DNA of 13,053 nucleotides, from the NCBI GenBank assembly GCA_016342385.1, contig JAEINM010000068.1, positions 1 through 13,053 on the forward strand, given 5' to 3'. Numbering within the stretch: the stretch's first letter is position 1; each line of letters begins with the position of its first letter. Of this stretch, positions 6,406 to 13,053 are shown in pieces. This DNA is from Spirochaetaceae bacterium (lineage in GTDB: Bacteria; Spirochaetota; Spirochaetia; DSM-2461). The translations under genes were made by a program, and so were the position numbers. The notes under the pieces are model-generated. The model saw only the letters and a list, made by a program, of their open reading frames with translations. It was not told where the DNA came from and did no database searches.

Positions 6406-6882
6406 ATGAAAAAAATAACAGAACATCTGGTAAATTCTTTAAGGGGCCGGGGAGCCCATATATCAATTGAAGCGGCATTGAAGAATTTTCCTGTTGCAAA
6501 AGCCGGAGAGAAAATTGCCGGTCTTGAGCATTCGGTTTGGATGCTGCTCTACCATATATGGATCTGCGCCAATGATATTGTGGAGTTCTCCATTCACGAA
6601 GGACATGAGTCCCCTGTATATCCATCGGGATACTGGCCTGACAGATGCTGTCCTGAGACGGAGAAAGGATGGAACAAGCTTATAGAGGATACAAAGAATG
6701 AAATGGAGAGAATGGCAGAACTTCTGGAAGATGAATCCAATGACCTCCTTGCCCCTTTCCCATGGGGTACAGGACAGAATCTCTTCCGGGAAGCTCTTAT
6801 TCTTATTGATCATAACTCCTATCATATTGCACAGATTATCGATGCCAGAGCCCTTCTGGGAGTTCCGGTAAAAGACTGGTGA
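6406..6882 (+). CDS. DinB-family protein (metal-dependent four-helix bundle)
   Basis: 158 aa, all-helical. It has the histidine arrangement expected of DinB/YfiT-like proteins: EHSVWMLLYHIW (His42, His50) in one helix and the C-terminal LIDHNSYHIAQIIDAR (His136, His140), which together would bind a divalent metal. The central segment YPSGYWPDRCCPETEKGWNKLIEDTKNEMERM fits the second and third helices. Many members are thiol transferases or DNA-damage-inducible proteins of unknown role (for example bacillithiol S-transferases), so a specific reaction cannot be assigned. The start ATG follows TGAGGA at good spacing. It stands alone on the plus strand between two minus-strand groups and ends in a long hairpin. 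Confidence 0.85.
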   Translation: MKKITEHLVNSLRGRGAHISIEAALKNFPVAKAGEKIAGLEHSVWMLLYHIWICANDIVEFSIHEGHESPVYPSGYWPDRCCPETEKGWNKLIEDTKNEMERMAELLEDESNDLLAPFPWGTGQNLFREALILIDHNSYHIAQIIDARALLGVPVKDW

Positions 6883-6894
6883 AACACATAATTG

Positions 6895-6950
6895 AAACAC
6901 AGTAAAAGAGATATCTTCACAATTGAAGTCATATCTCTTTTACTGTGTTT
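6895..6950. terminator. Bidirectional intrinsic terminator with 20-bp perfect stem
   Basis: The left arm 6895-6914 and right arm 6931-6950 are perfectly complementary over 20 bases. The 16-base loop contains a second hairpin, CTTCA-CAAT-TGAAG (6915-6928). The right arm ends in TTT followed by CTTTTT on the plus strand, and the left arm is A-rich, giving a U-rich end for the minus-strand transcript. The element lies between the convergent DinB gene (ends 6882) and lipoprotein gene (ends 6971), so it can terminate both. Confidence 0.8.
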
Positions 6951-6970
6951 CTTTTTACCACTCATGACCA

Positions 6971-8020
6971 TTAGGGATCAACGGTGAAGCTTATAGTATC
7001 TGAACTCATAGCTCCGTCAAGGACTGTAACGATTGCAGTCAGATTATAGAATCCTACAGGGTAATCTCCCGGTATAATGGGATAATCTCTGGAATCAATA
7101 GCAATAAAATCCTGAGTTTCATCCATAGTTATATCAGACCCGTTAAGATACCACCAGTATGTTACTCCGACTCCTGAATCAGGTGCTACAGTTACAGTCA
7201 TCGCATCGGAGGTCGCAAGTGACAATGATGTTACATTATCTGTAAAAATTAAACCAAAGGGGTTTTTCAGATCTTCAGTAATATTGACGCTAAGCCCCCC
7301 GGGATCATCAAAATCCACAGAACCCGCTGTAGAATATCCATCGACAATACGCACCACAGCCCTGACAGTTTTTGAAAAGACCGGCCCGGTATCATTTTCC
7401 AATGTCAGTGTAAGTATATAATACCCTGCTTCAAAGTCACCAGCGAATGATGCGGTTCCGGTAAGGGAATCAACCGATGCTGTCACAGAGACAAGATGAT
7501 CATATGATGTTCCGCCATTGACTAAGGAAGCTGTTGTGAATAATGGATCGGGGACATCATCTACAGACCAGGAGAGATCAACCGCAAGAGAACCTGTAGT
7601 ACCGGTTCCTGTTAATGGCAATACTTCAATATCTCTTGCTGTTAGATTATTATCAGAAACAGCAATATCCAAAACAGTGGCTGTGGCAATTTTAATACCT
7701 CCACCATCCAGAGCATCATATCCATCAACAGTAACGTCCCAGTCACCGGCAAGCAGGCCCGGTATTTCAAGAGAAGTATCAGGTTTATTCACCAGATCGG
7801 AAAAAGTATCCACTGAATTTTCATGAGTACCCGTAATAATATAGCTGAAAACTTCCAGATCGGGAGGAGTTATTGTCGCCGCTCTGAGGTTAGAGTTTAA
7901 ATTGAGAAATATAGCTCCTCCGCCATTAAAATCCGGCAGAGTCATCCCATTGGACGGAGCAAGTTTACATGCGTAGAAAATAAATAGTAAAGATACAATA
8001 ATAATAATTATTTTTTTCAT
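6971..8020 (-). CDS. Secreted lipoprotein with beta-sandwich (Ig-like) repeats
   Basis: 349 aa. The N-terminus has a Lys-Lys-poly-Ile signal peptide ending in FYAC, so Cys18 is the probable lipidation site. The mature chain is rich in Thr, Ser, Asp and Val with alternating hydrophobic residues, as expected for beta-sandwich modules. Three regions can be seen: ~40-130 (with LEIPGLLAGDWDVTVDGYDA, a carboxypeptidase-regulatory/SORCS-like turn), ~140-240 (ASVDSLTGTASFAGDFEAGYYILTLTLEND) and ~245-349 (WWYLNGSDI...YNLTAIVTVLDGAMSSDTISFTV, Ig/PKD-like). No catalytic motif is present, so a structural or binding role at the cell surface or periplasm is inferred. Lipoproteins of this style are common in spirochaetes. 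The start has AAGGA seven bases upstream. It is a single-gene unit with its own terminator (6895-6950). No named family is recognised with confidence. Confidence 0.75.
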   Translation of the reverse strand: MKKIIIIIVSLLFIFYACKLAPSNGMTLPDFNGGGAIFLNLNSNLRAATITPPDLEVFSYIITGTHENSVDTFSDLVNKPDTSLEIPGLLAGDWDVTVDGYDALDGGGIKIATATVLDIAVSDNNLTARDIEVLPLTGTGTTGSLAVDLSWSVDDVPDPLFTTASLVNGGTSYDHLVSVTASVDSLTGTASFAGDFEAGYYILTLTLENDTGPVFSKTVRAVVRIVDGYSTAGSVDFDDPGGLSVNITEDLKNPFGLIFTDNVTSLSLATSDAMTVTVAPDSGVGVTYWWYLNGSDITMDETQDFIAIDSRDYPIIPGDYPVGFYNLTAIVTVLDGAMSSDTISFTVDP

Positions 8021-8256
8021 ATCAAATCCTTAGGATTGTTTTTTACCTTTTAACTTGATTCTGAAAATACTTTTTTAAATAAAAAAACCTCCTTCAATTA
8101 AAATATATAATATAAATTTAGCTCTTATAAAAGCAGATCACCATAGAAAGAACTTATGATTTTTTGTAAAAAGGAAGGTCTACTACTCAGCACTTTAGTA
8201 TTAAAGACTTTAGTACTATGTTTTGTGTTTTCCCCATTTCTCCATTGGAAATAAGA
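8021..8256. other. AT-rich intergenic region upstream of the lipoprotein gene
   Basis: No gene is visible. On the minus strand there is a full SD match, AAGGAGGT (8094-8087), with no start codon at usable distance, so it is not an obvious gene start. A 9-base direct repeat ACTTTAGTA occurs at 8192-8200 and 8207-8215. A TA-rich block at 8100-8130 could contain the lipoprotein promoter, but no clear -35/-10 pair can be picked. Confidence 0.4.
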
Positions 8257-8281
8257 CAAAAAAACCCGGCCTGAGCCGGGT
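8255..8281 (-). terminator. Rho-independent terminator of the threonine synthase/PLP enzyme unit
   Basis: On the minus strand a 7-bp stem, ACCCGGC / GCCGGGT (8281-8275 and 8270-8264), encloses a four-base loop and is followed at once by a run of seven T (8263-8257 region). It lies 20 bases after the stop codon of the 487-aa PLP enzyme. Confidence 0.92.
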
Positions 8282-8301
8282 AAAAACAAGGAGAAAAGGA
8301 G

Positions 8302-9765
8302 TTATTTTAAAAGTCCGACTTTATCGTTAAAATCATTTATAAGTTCATCAATTTGATCTACCTGGGCAAAGGTCTTATACCAGTAATTGTCGTGATCGTA
8401 CCACTGGGCATTCAATTCAGCCAGAGGAGATCCCTGCTGCTCAATCCATGTGAAATACTTCAGATTATGCACGGCTTTTCTATCGTAATAGGTAAGCTCT
8501 TTCATGTTGTCATAAGAAACGGAATGGAGAAGTTCGATGTCTCTCTGTGCATCCATTTCACAATAGGTTCCTCTTTCTGCTTCCAGCTCTTTCAGTCTGG
8601 AACCATACAACTGCATCGAATCTGTGGCGATAGTCACGACATAATCATCGTTTGTCATCTCGTTGTATTTTGCATATTTTATGGCTGCTATCACATTGGC
8701 ACAACCGGAAATTCCAAGGAGTTCCAGCTGTTCAATCAATTTTGGATCCACCCCTTCATTGGCAAGGGCTTTTTTACCGGCCGGTTCATTGAACAGACGG
8801 ATCATTCTCATAGCTTTATCATCATCTACAGCAATAATAAAATCTGTGTCTTTACAGTTGTGTACCCATGGAACATGTTTGTCACCTATACCTTCAATCC
8901 GATGACCTCCGAAACCGTTCTGAAGAAGAGTCGGACACTGGAGAGCTTCAGCAACAACCAGTTTGGATTTGGGATATTTGGTTTTCAGATAATAACCCGC
9001 AGCCATTGTACCACCGGATCCCGATGAACTGACCAGACCGGCATATCTTTTATTGCCTGTCACATATTTCTGCAGCAGTTCTTCAATCGCAGATCCTGTC
9101 ACATTATAATGCCACAGAGGATTTCCCAGTTCATCAAACTGGTTGAAGATTCTCAGATCTTCTCCCGATGCTTTCAGTTCATTGCATTTGTCAAAAATCT
9201 CTTTAACATTGGACTCACAGCCGGGAGTAGCAATAATTTCACCGGCGACCTCTTTCAGCCAGTTGAATCTCTCCTCAGACATCTCTTCAGGAAGGATGGC
9301 TATAGCCTGACAGGCTAGCAGAGCAGAAATATAAGCCCCTCCCCTGCAGTAATTACCTGTCGATGGCCATACAGCCTTGGTTTTCATGGGATCAAACTGC
9401 CCCGTTGTCAGCCTGGGAGACAAACAGCCGAATGTAGCTCCCACTTTATGAGCTCCTGTAGGAAAGTATTTCCCCGATATGACAATAATATTCGCTTTAC
9501 ATCCGGTTAATTCCGGAGGAAGAACAATGTGGTTGACATCGCCATATAATCCGCCGGATTCTTTCTGTTCATTTTTCCATGTTATCCGGTAAAGATTAGC
9601 AGAATTGATATCCCAGAGTCCTATATTTTTCAGTTTATCTTTTATTACCTGAGGTACAAGTTCCGGATTTTTCATCATTTCAAATGTGGGTAGAGTGATT
9701 CCCTTCTCTCTACAGTATTTAATATTTGAATCCAGTGTTTTTTTATCAATTGTTAAGTCTATCAT
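8302..9765 (-). CDS. Fold-type II pyridoxal-phosphate enzyme, uncharacterised (cysteine synthase/threonine synthase superfamily)
   Basis: 487 aa, longer than typical members of the superfamily (~300-420). The PLP-dependent fold-type II core (PF00291) is clear: the Schiff-base lysine is Lys107 in FPTGAHKVGATFG, the substrate/cofactor loop is STGNYCRGGAYIS (135-147), and the phosphate-binding Gly-rich loop is SSSGSGGTMAAG (246-257). Extra sequence is found at the N-terminus (1-95) and C-terminus (~400-487, with LHSVSYDNMKELTYYDRKAVHNLKYFTWIEQQ). Such proteins are usually labelled only 'PLP-dependent protein subunit beta'; the reaction is not known to me and could be a lyase or beta-replacement step in amino-acid metabolism. 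The start ATG follows GAGGAG. It lies 27 bases after threonine synthase and shares its transcript and terminator. The name 'ortB' was considered and not used, since the motif order and the missing ortA partner do not support it. Confidence 0.8.
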   Translation of the reverse strand: MIDLTIDKKTLDSNIKYCREKGITLPTFEMMKNPELVPQVIKDKLKNIGLWDINSANLYRITWKNEQKESGGLYGDVNHIVLPPELTGCKANIIVISGKYFPTGAHKVGATFGCLSPRLTTGQFDPMKTKAVWPSTGNYCRGGAYISALLACQAIAILPEEMSEERFNWLKEVAGEIIATPGCESNVKEIFDKCNELKASGEDLRIFNQFDELGNPLWHYNVTGSAIEELLQKYVTGNKRYAGLVSSSGSGGTMAAGYYLKTKYPKSKLVVAEALQCPTLLQNGFGGHRIEGIGDKHVPWVHNCKDTDFIIAVDDDKAMRMIRLFNEPAGKKALANEGVDPKLIEQLELLGISGCANVIAAIKYAKYNEMTNDDYVVTIATDSMQLYGSRLKELEAERGTYCEMDAQRDIELLHSVSYDNMKELTYYDRKAVHNLKYFTWIEQQGSPLAELNAQWYDHDNYWYKTFAQVDQIDELINDFNDKVGLLK

Positions 9766-9792
9766 TTTAAATCTCCTCTTTTATCTTTATTA

Positions 9793-10971
9793 TTACTTCA
9801 AAATTTCATCAATAGAACTGATCGACTTCCCGGGCATTCTGACCCCTTTTAGAGCGGTAGCTGTATCTTTCAGTCCATTCCCGGTAGCCATTATGACAAC
9901 CAGGGCCTCTTTTTCTAATTCCCCGGCAGCTTTTTTAAATCCCGCCCATGCCGTTGATCCTGCGGGCTCTGTAAAAAGTCCCGCTGAAGCTGACAAATCG
10001 GACTGGGCTTCAATAATCTGCTCGTCACTGACTCTAATAATTCTTCCACCATGAGTTTTCAGTTTTTTAAGAGCATAAGATCCATTTCTGGGAACATCGA
10101 CACAAATGGAATCAGCCACTGTAGATGTGGGTATATTCGTGAACTTACCACTGTGGAAAGCTCTATACAAAGCATCACTACCTTCGGCCTGGACAGAGTA
10201 GATAACAGGTATCTGCCCGATTATTCCCAGTTTTTTCAGATCTTCAAATCCCTTGTAGATACCACCGAGAATACATCCGTCTCCTGTGGATATAAATACA
10301 TAATCCGGAACTGTCCCCAGTTGTTTAAACAATTCCAGAGACACGGTTTTCTTCCCTTCGATAGTCATGGGATTAAAGGCTGTATTCCGGTTCATACCAC
10401 CGGCTCTTTTTGAATATTCCATGGAAAAGTCATAAGCCAGATCGTAATTTCCCGCTACTTTATGGACTTGTGCCCCATATTGCAGGGCCTGAATGATCTT
10501 TGCAGGCGGAGCTGTCTCAGGTAAGAAAATGGTGATTTTCTGGCCTGCCGCGGCTCCGATACCGGCCATTGATGATCCGGCATTTCCTGTGGAGGCAAGA
10601 ACAATATTGTTTATTCCATTCTTCTTTGCAAAGGCGGAAACGAGGTAAGAGGCTCTGTCTTTAAAAGAACTTGTGGGATTTGCCCCGTCATCTTTTATGT
10701 ATAAATTTTTAAATCCTGTTCTCTTTCGAATATTTTCCGGTTCCCATAGGGGTGTATTGCCGACCGGCGATGGTGGGAAAAATTCTTTTTCTACAGGAAG
10801 TAGATCAAATAGATCAAAAGAACTATCAGCTTCTCCAGTGAGTCTGACTTCAAGAACCCCGGCAAGAGGCTGATCCTCTATCTGATTTTCGGCACAATCG
10901 GGACATACCATCAGATCGGGTCGAATATCGTAGACTTTCCCGCATTCGCTACAGATATAATCGAAGGTCAT
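9793..10971 (-). CDS. thrC: Threonine synthase
   Basis: 392 aa. It converts O-phosphohomoserine to threonine with PLP. An N-terminal zinc-ribbon-like module is formed by Cys7/Cys10 and Cys23/Cys26 (ICSEC...VCPDC), as in the shorter archaeal/Gram-positive/plant-type threonine synthases. The catalytic core has PVGNTPLW (69-76), the PLP lysine Lys104 in NPTSSFKDRAS, the loop STGNAGSS (126-133), NPMTIEGKKTVSLEL (199-213), which is strongly threonine-synthase-like, and the phosphate-binding STGDGCILGG (227-236). Cysteate synthase and related paralogues share much of this, so substrate identity rests mainly on the EGKKT block. The start ATG has AGGAG nine bases upstream. It is the first gene of a two-gene unit with another PLP enzyme, 27 bases apart, and is divergent from pabA with its own promoter at 11032-11060. 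Confidence 0.88.
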   Translation of the reverse strand: MTFDYICSECGKVYDIRPDLMVCPDCAENQIEDQPLAGVLEVRLTGEADSSFDLFDLLPVEKEFFPPSPVGNTPLWEPENIRKRTGFKNLYIKDDGANPTSSFKDRASYLVSAFAKKNGINNIVLASTGNAGSSMAGIGAAAGQKITIFLPETAPPAKIIQALQYGAQVHKVAGNYDLAYDFSMEYSKRAGGMNRNTAFNPMTIEGKKTVSLELFKQLGTVPDYVFISTGDGCILGGIYKGFEDLKKLGIIGQIPVIYSVQAEGSDALYRAFHSGKFTNIPTSTVADSICVDVPRNGSYALKKLKTHGGRIIRVSDEQIIEAQSDLSASAGLFTEPAGSTAWAGFKKAAGELEKEALVVIMATGNGLKDTATALKGVRMPGKSISSIDEILK

Positions 10972-11031
10972 CTATATCGTCTCCTAATGTATTGCACTCC
11001 GAAACTAACAGTTCTATGAAGCACTGAAGCA

Positions 11032-11060
11032 ATTCTACCACAGAGTTTTCTCAATGTGAA
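11032..11060 (-). promoter_or_regulatory. thrC promoter (extended -10)
   Basis: On the minus strand, TTCACA (11060-11055) and TAGAAT (11037-11032) are 17 bases apart, with TGG directly before the -10, giving an extended -10 element. The predicted start is near 11025, leaving a leader of about 54 bases with AGGAG before the thrC ATG. No attenuator or T-box-like structure is apparent in this short leader. Confidence 0.65.
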
Positions 11061-11100
11061 TTGTTTTTTGTTAAGATTATCAGACAATTTGAATTTTTCT

Positions 11101-11129
11101 TTCACAATTACTTCATTTCCTGCTATATT
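11101..11129 (+). promoter_or_regulatory. pabA promoter (extended -10), predicting a nearly leaderless mRNA
   Basis: TTCACA (11101-11106) and TATATT (11124-11129) are 17 bases apart, with TGC before the -10 as an extended element. The expected transcription start is near 11136, only about five bases before the pabA ATG at 11141, and no SD sequence is present there. Confidence 0.7.
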
Positions 11130-11140
11130 CCTTAAGTAAT

Positions 11141-11743
11141 ATGACCAAAAATATATTAATAATTGATAATTATGATTCCTTTACTCAGAACCTGCATCAC
11201 CTGATGATCAGAACTAGACCGGGGTATAATTTTACTGTCCTGCGAAATGAAGACAAAGCTATTTTCAATAGAGAATGGGATGCTCTTATCATCTCTCCCG
11301 GTCCCGGAGGACCTGCTGATACAGGTGTGGTTAAGGAACTATTTGACAAAGTGGTTATTCCGAAAAAAATTCCCGTACTGGGAGTCTGCCTGGGAATGCA
11401 GTTCATCGCCTGGTATTGCGGATTAACCATCTGCCCCTCGCCCGATGCCAGACATGGACGAACAGTGCAGATAAAAGTGAAAAATGACGATATTTTTTCA
11501 GGTATAGGCGGAAATATAAAAGTGATGAGATACAATTCTCTGGCGATTTCAGAGACAACTGATCAGATTGAAACAAAAACACCCCTCATTGTAACAGCTC
11601 TTCAGGAAGATAATTCTATGGTCATGGCGCTGAAACACAGAGATCTCCCCTTTTCAGGAGTCCAGTTTCACCCCGAGAGTTTTCTCACAGAAAAAGCTGA
11701 TATTATGATGGATAATTTCTTTAAGGCCCGCATAGATGATTAA
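11141..11743 (+). CDS. pabA: Aminodeoxychorismate synthase glutaminase component (PabA/TrpG family)
   Basis: 200 aa class I glutamine amidotransferase. It releases ammonia from glutamine for transfer to chorismate by the PabB partner, in 4-aminobenzoate (folate) synthesis. The signature is complete: ILIIDNYDSFTQNL at the N-terminus, IISPGPGGPADTG (50-62) oxyanion region, nucleophile Cys83 in GVCLGMQFIA, and His177/Glu179 in VQFHPESFLTEK. The usual 'RYHSL' motif reads RYNSL here (Asn132), a small deviation. The enzyme could equally serve anthranilate synthase, but the adjacent component I has the PabB-type lysine motif, so PabA is preferred. It overlaps pabB by eight bases. The start is fixed by the family's N-terminus at the ATG despite the lack of an SD. 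Confidence 0.88.
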   Translation: MTKNILIIDNYDSFTQNLHHLMIRTRPGYNFTVLRNEDKAIFNREWDALIISPGPGGPADTGVVKELFDKVVIPKKIPVLGVCLGMQFIAWYCGLTICPSPDARHGRTVQIKVKNDDIFSGIGGNIKVMRYNSLAISETTDQIETKTPLIVTALQEDNSMVMALKHRDLPFSGVQFHPESFLTEKADIMMDNFFKARIDD

Positions 11744-13053
11744 TACGACTGTAAACTCAGTTCCCACCCCTTCTATAGATAGGATTTTCCGTGCTGTCGA
11801 CAGTTATAGCGGGATCTCTCTCTTTTCTTCTCAAACTGATGATGACAGGGAATATACAGGCATCAATCCTCTTATCATTCTCACAGAAAAAGAGATTAGG
11901 AGGGGTGCAGCTATAGTAGAGATTTCCGACCCTCTGGGAGAACTGGACAATCTGGTCTCAGAACTGGCTTATCTTCCCGATGAAGTATCTGTGCTCGGTT
12001 ATATTAGCTATGACTTCAAGGATCGTCTTGAGGAAAAAGGTCTCTATTCCAAAAGGGAACAGGGGATCTATCCCGATCTCTACTTTGCCGTCTATGAACA
12101 CTATATCATTTCATCGAGAAGTGAAAAAACTGCACAGATTTACACTCTGTCATGTCCCTTTCCATACGACTCAGTCACTACCGATTCTCTGGATTTGTCC
12201 CGATTAAACCTGAAAACATGTGGAACCAGTACATATACGAGTACATCACTGGATAAAAAAGCCTATAGTGATGGCGTTAGGAAAACGGTTGACCATATAA
12301 AACAGGGAGATATTTATCAGGCCAATATCACAAGAGCCATAAGGGGAGAGACGACTTATACTCCCGTGGAAACAGCTATGAAGCTCTATCATTCCAATAG
12401 AATAGCCTATGGCGTCTTTGCTTCTATCCCCGGTGGTCATGTGGTGAGCACCAGCCCGGAATTATTTTTTAGGACTGAAAAGAGAAAAATCACCTCCTCT
12501 CCTATTAAAGGAACAATAGCCAGAGGACTGACAGAGGAGGAAGACACCCGCAACAGGGAGGAACTTCTCCATTCGGAAAAGAATATTGCCGAACTGGCCA
12601 TGATTGTCGACCTGTTGCGAAACGACCTTTCACTGGTCAGTATTCCCGGAACAGTTGATGTTCCCCGGTTCCCTCTGCTTATGACTCTGGACAATGTCTA
12701 TCATCTCTATGCCCATGTGACTGGAGAACTTCTTCCCGGCACGGGAGCCGGTGCTATTTTGAAAAAGACCTTCCCCGGGGGATCGATTACCGGTTGTCCG
12801 AAAATCAGATCCTGCCAGATAATCGACGAACTGGAAAGTACTCCCAGAGGAATCTACACGGGTAGCTTCGGGAAAATTTCCTTCAATGGTGACAGCACCT
12901 TTAATATTATGATCCGTTCCCTTTTCCAGCAGGGAAACTCTATAATATTTAATGCGGGAGGGGGAATAACCCTCTTATCGGATCCCGAAGAGGAATATGA
13001 AGAGACAATCCATAAGGGGACAAACATATGGAAAGCGATAAATATGGAGAACA
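11736..13053 (+). CDS. pabB: Aminodeoxychorismate synthase component I (3' end beyond window)
   Basis: The frame is open from ATG 11736-11738, which overlaps the end of pabA by eight bases, to the right edge: 439 codons with no stop. PabB is usually about 450 aa, so little is missing. It adds ammonia to chorismate to give 4-amino-4-deoxychorismate. Conserved blocks in order: GDIYQANITRAI, SPELFF, TSSPIKGT, EKNIAELAMIVDLLRNDLS, VYHLYAHVTGEL, FPGGSITGCPKIRSCQIIDELE, RGIYTGSFGKISF, NAGGGITLLSDPEEEYEETIHKG. The PIKGT lysine is the feature that separates PabB from anthranilate synthase TrpE (PIAGT). The usual Ala in 'SITGAPK' is Cys here. The N-terminal ~170 residues are poorly conserved, as in the family. 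An overlapping start implies translational coupling and 1:1 expression with PabA. A pabC (lyase) or folP-type gene may follow outside the window, which is inference. Confidence 0.9.
   Translation, partial: MINTTVNSVPTPSIDRIFRAVDSYSGISLFSSQTDDDREYTGINPLIILTEKEIRRGAAIVEISDPLGELDNLVSELAYLPDEVSVLGYISYDFKDRLEEKGLYSKREQGIYPDLYFAVYEHYIISSRSEKTAQIYTLSCPFPYDSVTTDSLDLSRLNLKTCGTSTYTSTSLDKKAYSDGVRKTVDHIKQGDIYQANITRAIRGETTYTPVETAMKLYHSNRIAYGVFASIPGGHVVSTSPELFFRTEKRKITSSPIKGTIARGLTEEEDTRNREELLHSEKNIAELAMIVDLLRNDLSLVSIPGTVDVPRFPLLMTLDNVYHLYAHVTGELLPGTGAGAILKKTFPGGSITGCPKIRSCQIIDELESTPRGIYTGSFGKISFNGDSTFNIMIRSLFQQGNSIIFNAGGGITLLSDPEEEYEETIHKGTNIWKAINMEN

Noticed and set aside
8353..9027. Long plus-strand open frame opposite the 487-aa PLP gene.
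   Set aside because: It is antisense to a clearly conserved enzyme, is Cys/Ile/Phe-rich in a way typical of reverse-strand readings, and has no SD.
8302..9765. OrtB (2-amino-4-ketopentanoate thiolase beta subunit) or diaminopropionate ammonia-lyase identity for the 487-aa PLP protein.
   Set aside because: The motif context around the PLP lysine (TGAHKVGA) and the glycine loop differ from what I recall of those enzymes, and no ortA-like partner is adjacent.
11736..13053. Calling component I TrpE (anthranilate synthase).
   Set aside because: The PIKGT lysine motif is the PabB type; TrpE carries PIAGT. No other trp genes are visible.

Overview
The window is a gene-dense bacterial chromosomal segment of moderately low GC with housekeeping and small accessory genes on both strands. 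I see no rRNA, tRNA, CRISPR array, insertion sequence or phage. Two lipoproteins with short signal peptides and relaxed lipoboxes (LTSC, FYAC), an Ig-like lipoprotein and the general gene mix would fit a free-living spirochaete. That assignment is an inference with low confidence, because no marker gene is present.

Layout. (1) 1-354 (+) is the 3' end of a CDP-glycerol glycerophosphotransferase-family gene. (2) 447-2936 (-) is a three-gene unit read right to left: a lipid-anchored BtrH_N/DUF4872 cysteine acyltransferase-like protein that is frameshifted in this sequence, a free-standing GyrI-like ligand-binding protein, and a BmrR-type MerR regulator with its own GyrI-like sensor domain. A 16-bp perfect palindrome lies in an over-long -35/-10 spacer upstream, as expected for MerR-family promoters. 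(3) 3100-3785 (+) holds a small PTP/DUF442-like phosphatase gene and a decayed 3' fragment of a Uma2-family gene. (4) 3836-6326 (-) holds a SAM methyltransferase, a DUF1905 protein, a FabF condensing enzyme starting with TTG, and a 53-aa two-helix membrane protein starting with GTG. (5) 6406-6882 (+) is a DinB-family protein followed by a long hairpin shared with the convergent gene. (6) 6971-8020 (-) is a large secreted lipoprotein. (7) 8302-10971 (-) is a two-gene unit of fold-type II PLP enzymes, threonine synthase followed by an uncharacterised 487-aa enzyme, with a clear intrinsic terminator. (8) 11141-13053 (+) is a pabA-pabB pair for 4-amino-4-deoxychorismate (folate) synthesis. The genes overlap, and pabB runs off the right edge a few codons short of its expected end.

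The most unusual region is 447-3000. It looks like a self-contained, autoregulated small-molecule response module: a MerR/GyrI sensor, a second GyrI-fold protein and a surface-anchored C39-like cysteine enzyme. The enzyme gene is interrupted at a T_TTC_CCC heptamer preceded by a Shine-Dalgarno-like GGGAGGAG. This could be a recent deletion, an assembly error in a C run, or a programmed -1 frameshift. Other points of interest are a predicted nearly leaderless pabA mRNA, matched divergent promoters between thrC and pabA, and the Uma2 gene remnant.
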